A stretch of 36,513 nucleotides of DNA from Nitrospirota bacterium (GTDB lineage Bacteria > Nitrospirota > Thermodesulfovibrionia > Thermodesulfovibrionales > UBA6898). The notes under the pieces were generated by a model, which worked only from the letters and a program-made list of their open reading frames with translations, was not told where the DNA came from and searched no databases. The translations under genes were made by a program, and so were the position numbers. Every line of letters begins with the position of its first letter. Position 1 is the stretch's first letter. Where the stretch lies: contig JACRHC010000124.1 in assembly GCA_016217675.1 (NCBI GenBank), positions 1 to 36,513 on the forward strand. Reading direction: 5' to 3'. Positions 32,061 through 36,513 of the stretch are shown here, piece by piece.

Positions 32061-32885
32061 ATGTCCCAGGTCTATATCCTTCTTGCCATATTCCTCTGGA
32101 GTTCTCTCGGTGTGGTCTTCAGACTATCTGATCTGCCGGTGCACATATTCCTCTTCTATTCCCTTGTTATTGCTGTTGCAGTACAGTCGGTCATTGCATG
32201 GAAACAGGGATATATGAAAGAGATAACCGACAGGAAGAAGCTCGCTGCCCCGGTTCTGCTCGGTCTGGTCGGTCTCGTCAACAGTCTTGCTTTTTTTTAT
32301 GCATTCAAAACGACGACTATTTCGAATGCCGTACTGACGCATTATACGGCCCCCATTATCGTTGCATTTCTTGCAGCCCTGTTTCTCAGGGAAAAGATCA
32401 CGAAGATGCTTGTTGGGGCCATCGTCATTTCATCCATAGGCCTCTGGATCATGCTCGACGGATTTTCCGTTCAGCAGGGCAGCATGAGGGGGATAATGTC
32501 CGGGCTCGTCTCAGGCGCTGCGTATGCTGTGATCATTATCATCGCAAGGATCTATGCCAGGGGCTATCGGCCTTTCATGCTTACGTATATCGTAAATATT
32601 ACTATTGTGGTATGCCTTGCACCGTTTATACGTGAATTCCCAAGGCAGGCATTCTGGAGTTTTCTTGTCATGGGGCTGATCCATTCGATCCTTGCCCCAA
32701 CGCTCTATTACCGGGGGCTCCAGGAGGTTACTGCAAGCAGGGCCGCTGTGCTTGGATATCTGGAGCCGGTATGCGCCATTTTGCTCAGTATGGTTTTTCT
32801 CGGGGAAATGCCCGGCCAGAATTCGCTCCTTGGCGGGGCGCTCATCCTTGTTTCCGGCTATATGACGATCAGATCGGCCGCATAA
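32061..32885 (+). CDS. EamA/DMT-family transporter
   Basis: A 274-residue membrane protein with about ten predicted helices made of two EamA repeats (about 5-130 and 142-272). Typical features are NSLAFFYAFKTTTISNAVLTHYTAPI in the first half and its counterpart YYRGLQEVTASRAAVLGYLEPV in the second. Family members export metabolites such as amino acids, nucleotide precursors or drugs; the substrate cannot be predicted. No ribosome binding site is obvious, so it may be coupled to coaD nine bases upstream. The next gene is queE, after a structured 50-base spacer. Confidence 0.9.
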   Translation: MSQVYILLAIFLWSSLGVVFRLSDLPVHIFLFYSLVIAVAVQSVIAWKQGYMKEITDRKKLAAPVLLGLVGLVNSLAFFYAFKTTTISNAVLTHYTAPIIVAFLAALFLREKITKMLVGAIVISSIGLWIMLDGFSVQQGSMRGIMSGLVSGAAYAVIIIIARIYARGYRPFMLTYIVNITIVVCLAPFIREFPRQAFWSFLVMGLIHSILAPTLYYRGLQEVTASRAAVLGYLEPVCAILLSMVFLGEMPGQNSLLGGALILVSGYMTIRSAA

Positions 32886-32886
32886 T

Positions 32887-32927
32887 TACCCCCTCCGGGG
32901 CATAAATACCCCACACGGGGGCATAAA
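32887..32927 (+). promoter_or_regulatory. Tandem CCCC/GGGG hairpin pair before queE
   Basis: Two imperfect direct repeats of 20 and 21 bases (32887-32906 and 32907-32927) each read TACCCC, four loop bases, GGGG(G) and CATAAA. Each can fold on itself (4-base stems, loops CTCC and ACAC). GGGG of the first can also pair with CCCC of the second, so two exclusive folds exist. The final AAA merges with the AAGGAG ribosome binding site of queE. Confidence 0.6.
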
Positions 32928-32935
32928 GGAGATAC

Positions 32936-33574
32936 ATGAAAGTCTGCGAACTGTTTACGAGTATTCAGGGCGAATCAACGTATGCAGGCACTCCGTGCAC
33001 ATTTATACGGTTGAGCGGCTGTAACCTCAGATGCGTCTATTGCGATACTTCCTATTCCTATGAAGAGGCAACAGAAATGTCGATCGGCACTATCATGGAT
33101 AGAGTTTCAGCAGAGGGCCTCGGCCTTGTGGAGATCACCGGCGGGGAACCATTGTTGCAGCGTGACGAAGCAGCAGATCTTACAAAGCGTCTGCTTGATG
33201 CAGGATTCAAGGTGCTTATTGAAACGAACGGTTCGATGAATATCAGTTGTCTGGACAAGAGGGCAGTCGTGATAATGGATATAAAGACGCCTGCAAGCGG
33301 CATGAGCGAAAAAAACGATCTTTCCAATCTGGCATATATAAAACCTGCCGATGAGATCAAGTTCGTTATCTGCGACAGAAACGACTATGAGTGGGCAAAG
33401 AAGACGGTTCTGGAGCATGATCTTTCAAAGCGGTGTACAATCCTTTTTTCTCCGGCAGCCGGCAACATAGAGCCACGCGATCTTGCAGACTGGATCCTTC
33501 GGGACAGGCTTAAAGTGAGGCTCAATATGCAGCTGCATAAGATCATATACGATCCTGACGAAAGAAGAGTATAA
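32936..33574 (+). CDS. queE: 7-carboxy-7-deazaguanine synthase
   Basis: A 212-residue radical SAM enzyme converting 6-carboxytetrahydropterin to 7-carboxy-7-deazaguanine in queuosine (preQ0) synthesis. The entry ELFTSIQGEST is a QueE hallmark. The cluster ligands Cys29, Cys33 and Cys36 lie in CNLRCVYCDT, the same four-residue-type spacing CxxxCxxC seen here. EITGGEPLLQ, TNGS and MDIKTP are the SAM and substrate motifs. AAGGAG lies before the ATG. No other que gene is in the window; the gene ends the rsmD-coaD-EamA run. Confidence 0.95.
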   Translation: MKVCELFTSIQGESTYAGTPCTFIRLSGCNLRCVYCDTSYSYEEATEMSIGTIMDRVSAEGLGLVEITGGEPLLQRDEAADLTKRLLDAGFKVLIETNGSMNISCLDKRAVVIMDIKTPASGMSEKNDLSNLAYIKPADEIKFVICDRNDYEWAKKTVLEHDLSKRCTILFSPAAGNIEPRDLADWILRDRLKVRLNMQLHKIIYDPDERRV

Positions 33575-33585
33575 ACTGTGCTCTT

Positions 33586-34485
33586 CTAAATATCCCGGTG
33601 GATGATATGCCGGTCCAGGTTTTCCTTTGACAGGAACCTGGCGAGCTCCTCGACAATGGCAGGTGAACGGTGCCTCCCGCCTGTACAGCCGATAGCGATC
33701 GAGATGTATGACTTACCCTCCCGAATATAGTGCGGAATCAGAAAGCCCAGAAGGTCCTTTATTTTTTTCATGAACTGTTTTGTGACAGGCTGAGAAAAGA
33801 CAAAGTCAGAGACCTTTTTGTCTTTGCCGGTGAGTTCCCTGAGACCGGGGATAAAATGCGGGTTCGGAAGGAACCGCACGTCAAAGAGCAGGTCAATGTT
33901 CTGAGGTATCCCGTATTTAAAGCCGAAGGATATGACACTGACCGCAAGATCTTTATGACCGGCTTGCGGAGCATAGAGAGACGTGACCAGCTTTCGCAGT
34001 TCATGCGGAGAGAGGGTGGAGGTGTCGATTACCCTGTCAGCGTTTGACTTAAGCCCTGCAAGGACCTTCTTCTCGATCATGATAGCCTCTTCAAGGCTGC
34101 CGCCCAGCGGGTGCGGCCTTCTCGTTTCCTTGAACCTCCTGACAAGAATTTCAGGCTCTGCTTCAAGATACAGGATCTGCAGAGGGAACTTCTTTCTGAG
34201 TAATGCCACTGCTGCATTGATATTGCCGAGGAATTCCTTTTCCCGGATATCGATCCCTATAGCAATATGCCTTGAACCGCTCTGCCGGGAAATCTTGTCG
34301 ATCAGCGAACTGATGAGCGATACCGGAATATTATCAACACAATAGAAGCCTGAATCTTCAACTGCCCGCAGGGCTACGGTCTTCCCCGAGCCGGAAAGAC
34401 CACTTACGATAAGGATGCGGGACTTCCGGCTGTTTTTTTGTCCAGCCGGGGTCTTCGCAATATCTGCTTTTCTGCTGCCTGCCAT
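33586..34485 (-). CDS. rapZ: RNase adapter protein RapZ (YvcJ family nucleotide-binding protein)
   Basis: A 299-residue P-loop protein. Walker A is GLSGSGKT at 29-36, with DNIP, DIREKEF and FKETRRPHPL following. The C-terminal region ISFGFKYG and IGCTGGRHRSPAIVEEL is the conserved RapZ domain. In E. coli RapZ controls amino-sugar synthesis by steering RNase E to the sRNA GlmZ; in other phyla the role is less clear. It has an N-terminal basic extension of about 22 residues. It lies 10 bases after hpf on the same strand, as in the usual rpoN region, but ptsN is missing between them. Confidence 0.94.
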   Translation of the reverse strand: MAGSRKADIAKTPAGQKNSRKSRILIVSGLSGSGKTVALRAVEDSGFYCVDNIPVSLISSLIDKISRQSGSRHIAIGIDIREKEFLGNINAAVALLRKKFPLQILYLEAEPEILVRRFKETRRPHPLGGSLEEAIMIEKKVLAGLKSNADRVIDTSTLSPHELRKLVTSLYAPQAGHKDLAVSVISFGFKYGIPQNIDLLFDVRFLPNPHFIPGLRELTGKDKKVSDFVFSQPVTKQFMKKIKDLLGFLIPHYIREGKSYISIAIGCTGGRHRSPAIVEELARFLSKENLDRHIIHRDI

Positions 34486-34495
34486 CTGCCGCCGG

Positions 34496-35017
34496 TTACT
34501 GAGGTTCGATCAGGCCGAAATTGCCGTCTTTTCTGCGGTAAATGACATTGATCACGCTGCTCTTGTCATTCATGAAGACGAAAAAGTCCTTATCCAGAAG
34601 TTCCATCTGCATGGCCGCTTCATCAGGGTTCATGGGTTTGAGATCAAACCGCTTATTCTTTATGATCTTCCCGCCTTCATTTGCTGCGGTCTCTCTTTCC
34701 GCAGGTTCGATCTGCTTTGCAGCTCCCTTTCTGTATGAACTGTGCTTTTCTTTGAATTTCTTGACCTGGCGATCGAGCTTTTCTGAGACCTCGTCGATAG
34801 AAGAATAGATCTCGCCGGTCACGCTCTCCGCCTGAATAAGCACACCGTTCGTTTTGAGCAGCACCTCTGCCTTGTGCCGGTATTTCTCAACGCTGAGCGT
34901 TACCGTAGCGTCTGATCCCTCCGGAAGAAACTTCTCGAACTTCCTGATTTTTTCCTCCGAATAGTTTTTGAGGGCTGGTGTTACTTCGAGGTGTCTGCCG
35001 TTAACAATGATGTTCAT
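34496..35017 (-). CDS. hpf: Ribosome hibernation promoting factor, long form
   Basis: A 173-residue long-type HPF. The N-terminal S30AE/YfiA ribosome-binding domain covers about 1-100 (IVNGRHLEVTPALKNYSEEKI, in parts, and KYRHKAEVLLKTNG). After a charged linker, the C-terminal dimerisation domain runs about 118-173 (FDLKPMNPDEAAMQMELL, FFVFMND, INVIYRRKDGNFGLIEP). It binds idle ribosomes and pairs 70S into 100S dimers. The ATG at 35017 is chosen because AAAGGAGA lies just upstream; the frame's extension to 35047 has none. It sits between rpoN and rapZ. Confidence 0.95.
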   Translation of the reverse strand: MNIIVNGRHLEVTPALKNYSEEKIRKFEKFLPEGSDATVTLSVEKYRHKAEVLLKTNGVLIQAESVTGEIYSSIDEVSEKLDRQVKKFKEKHSSYRKGAAKQIEPAERETAANEGGKIIKNKRFDLKPMNPDEAAMQMELLDKDFFVFMNDKSSVINVIYRRKDGNFGLIEPQ

Positions 35018-35071
35018 GATGATCTCCTTTCTCTGGGATATTGACACTCTGGGGTGGATAGCGCAGAGTTG

Positions 35072-36508
35072 CTATCTTCTCCTCTGGCTCTGCGGGGGAA
35101 TCTTCAGTTCCTCCCGGTATTTTGCTATGGTCCTTCTTGCTATGGTGATATTCTGGCTTTTGAAAATATCGACGATCTTCATGTCGCTCAGGGGGGTGGC
35201 TGGGGATTCTTCCTGAACGATCTTCCTGATCATATCTTTGACCGATGTGGAGGAAAGCTCTCCGTTATCACTCGGTATGGCATTGCTGAAGAAATACTTG
35301 AACCCGTATATGCCGCGCGGGCAGGCAAGGTACTTGGTCGACGTAACTCTGCTGACCGTGCTTTCGTGAAGGTTCAGTTCAGTAGCAATATCCTTGAGGT
35401 TGAGTGGTTTGAGCTGGCTTACGCCTGCTTCAAAGAAATCGCTCTGATAGTTCAGAATGCACTCCGTAACACGGTAAATGGTCTTGTTTCTGTGATCAAG
35501 GCTCTTGATCAGGTCTTTTGCTGCACGAAGCTTTTCCTCCAGGAAATGACGCTCCTCTTTGGGGACAAGGTTCTTCTGCTGCAGAAGCCGCAGATAGTAG
35601 CTGTTTATCCTGAGCTTCGGCATACCCTCATCGTTCAGTACAATCTGATACCCTTCCTCTGTCTTGAAGATGTACACATCCGGTGTGATGTAGTTTGTCG
35701 CACCTCCAGAGAAGTTCCGTGCAGGCTTCGGGTCAAGCCTTTCAATGATTCTGACCGCTGCCATGACCTCTTCAAGCGGCACATTACAGATCTTTGCCAG
35801 CTGCTGATATTTCTTTTTGCTGAGCAGTTCCAGGTGGTTGAGTATGAGCATATCGGCAAGCGAACCCAGCAGTTTGAGCGGTCTGAGCTGCAACTGAAGG
35901 CATTCCCTGAGGTCACGTGCGGCTATACCCGGCGGGTCAAAGCTCTGCACAAGCATGAGCGCCTCTTCCACAATCTCAGCCGGAGCCTGCGAGGTCTGCT
36001 GGAGTTCATCAAGAGAGACCCCGAGATAACCCCTTTCGTCGATATTGCCGATTATGAGTTCTGCAACCCTTCTCACCGTATCCTCATCCATGCTGTGCCG
36101 AAGCTGGACAATGAGATGATCATAAAGGTCCGGAACGGTGCTCAGAAAATATTCAAAGGAGGGCTGGGTTGTTGTGCCGGGGGTGAAATACCCGAGGTCT
36201 CTGCCGTCAGAACGGCGCTCGTCAAAGTAATCGTCAGCCGTAAAACTTGCAAGGCCTTCAAGGGGAAGCTCGGAATCGTCGCGGTCGTCATCTGTCTGTT
36301 CAAGAGATTCCTTTTCTTCCGTAGAAAGCTCCTCAACAGAGACATTGTCCATAGACTCCTCGAGAAACGGGTTTTCTGTCAGCTCCACCGTAAGGGTCTG
36401 GGAAAGTTCAAGCTGAGGCATCTGAAGGAGCTTGATCGCCATCTGAAGCTGGGGGGTAAGGACCAGCTTCTGGCTGAGTTTGAGCTCAAGCCGGTTTTGG
36501 AGAGCCAT
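35072..36508 (-). CDS. rpoN: RNA polymerase sigma-54 factor
   Basis: A 478-residue complete sigma-54. Region I is the Gln/Leu-rich LSQKLVLTPQLQMAIKLLQM, which binds activators; an acidic region II follows (about 50-90). The core-binding and helix-turn-helix domains include DIATELNLHESTVSRVTS and ACPRGIYGFKYFFS. The RpoN box ARRTIAKYRE at 457-466 recognises the -24 element. Sigma-54 needs an AAA+ activator; none is in the window. The ATG lies 5 bases from the right edge, so its promoter and ribosome binding site are outside or only partly visible. Followed by hpf after 54 bases. Confidence 0.97.
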   Translation of the reverse strand: MALQNRLELKLSQKLVLTPQLQMAIKLLQMPQLELSQTLTVELTENPFLEESMDNVSVEELSTEEKESLEQTDDDRDDSELPLEGLASFTADDYFDERRSDGRDLGYFTPGTTTQPSFEYFLSTVPDLYDHLIVQLRHSMDEDTVRRVAELIIGNIDERGYLGVSLDELQQTSQAPAEIVEEALMLVQSFDPPGIAARDLRECLQLQLRPLKLLGSLADMLILNHLELLSKKKYQQLAKICNVPLEEVMAAVRIIERLDPKPARNFSGGATNYITPDVYIFKTEEGYQIVLNDEGMPKLRINSYYLRLLQQKNLVPKEERHFLEEKLRAAKDLIKSLDHRNKTIYRVTECILNYQSDFFEAGVSQLKPLNLKDIATELNLHESTVSRVTSTKYLACPRGIYGFKYFFSNAIPSDNGELSSTSVKDMIRKIVQEESPATPLSDMKIVDIFKSQNITIARRTIAKYREELKIPPQSQRRR

Positions 36509-36513
36509 TAGAG

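Noticed and set aside
32887..32935. preQ1-I riboswitch before queE
   Set aside because: The stems are short C/G tetramers with 4-base loops and lack the A-rich tail that pairs with the loop in preQ1-I; kept only as an unclassified element.
35057..35076. Hairpin at the end of rpoN as a terminator
   Set aside because: Only six base pairs, overlapping the stop codon and without a T-tract; hpf is probably co-transcribed.
35054..36511. A 485-codon frame on the plus strand opposite rpoN
   Set aside because: The minus strand encodes an unmistakable full-length RpoN; the opposite frame is an antisense shadow with no family features or ribosome binding site.

Overview
The window reads as an ordinary stretch of chromosome from a Gram-negative, probably anaerobic bacterium. 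Signs of an outer membrane are a SurA-type periplasmic chaperone, a lipoprotein, and an ArnT-like glycosyltransferase with a PAP2 phosphatase. RpoN with HPF and RapZ, a formate--tetrahydrofolate ligase, a B12-type radical SAM enzyme and a cysteine-rich ferredoxin fit a Nitrospirota (Thermodesulfovibrionia-like) or deltaproteobacterial-grade anaerobe. This placement is inference from gene content; there is no rRNA or other marker. No tRNA, rRNA, CRISPR array, insertion sequence, integrase or prophage was seen.

Layout. 1-2766: tail of a GIY-YIG protein, then a leftward block of scpB, a LysM/NlpC-P60 cell-wall hydrolase, crcB and a DUF190 gene. 2926-6039: a rightward trio of a small TusA-like protein, an FAD-dependent oxidoreductase and a B12/radical SAM enzyme, tightly packed. 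6042-10379: a leftward nitroreductase plus helix-turn-helix/zinc-ribbon regulator pair, then two rightward peptidases (M20 and M3) and a small leftward secreted protein. 10519-14038: a ferredoxin, a membrane-fused spermidine-synthase-like protein, and a toxin-antitoxin pair. 14039-22552: an accessory-looking region with a 426-base leader, two large secreted mosaic proteins sharing repeated modules, and a lipoprotein between them. 22628-24956: a lone receiver domain and fhs, both leftward. 25182-28457: surA-like, purN, then an ECF sigma factor, its zinc-finger anti-sigma factor and a DUF3106 protein. 28730-30920: glycosyltransferase and PAP2 phosphatase. 30991-33574: rsmD, coaD, an EamA transporter and queE, with an unusual tandem C/G hairpin element before queE. 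33586-36508: rapZ, hpf and rpoN, leftward.

How genes fit together. fhs makes 10-formyl-tetrahydrofolate, which the nearby purN consumes. The ECF sigma/anti-sigma/DUF3106 set looks like a self-contained envelope-stress unit. rpoN-hpf-rapZ is the conserved sigma-54 neighbourhood but lacks ptsN. The two secreted mosaics and the lipoprotein are probably surface or extracellular proteins of one adaptive region.

The observations most worth following are the small cysteine-tailed protein linked to two redox/radical enzymes (2926-6039), the tandem switch-like hairpins before queE (32887-32927), the module-sharing secreted proteins (14465-22552), and several genes whose -10 box lies so close to the start codon that their transcripts should be nearly leaderless.
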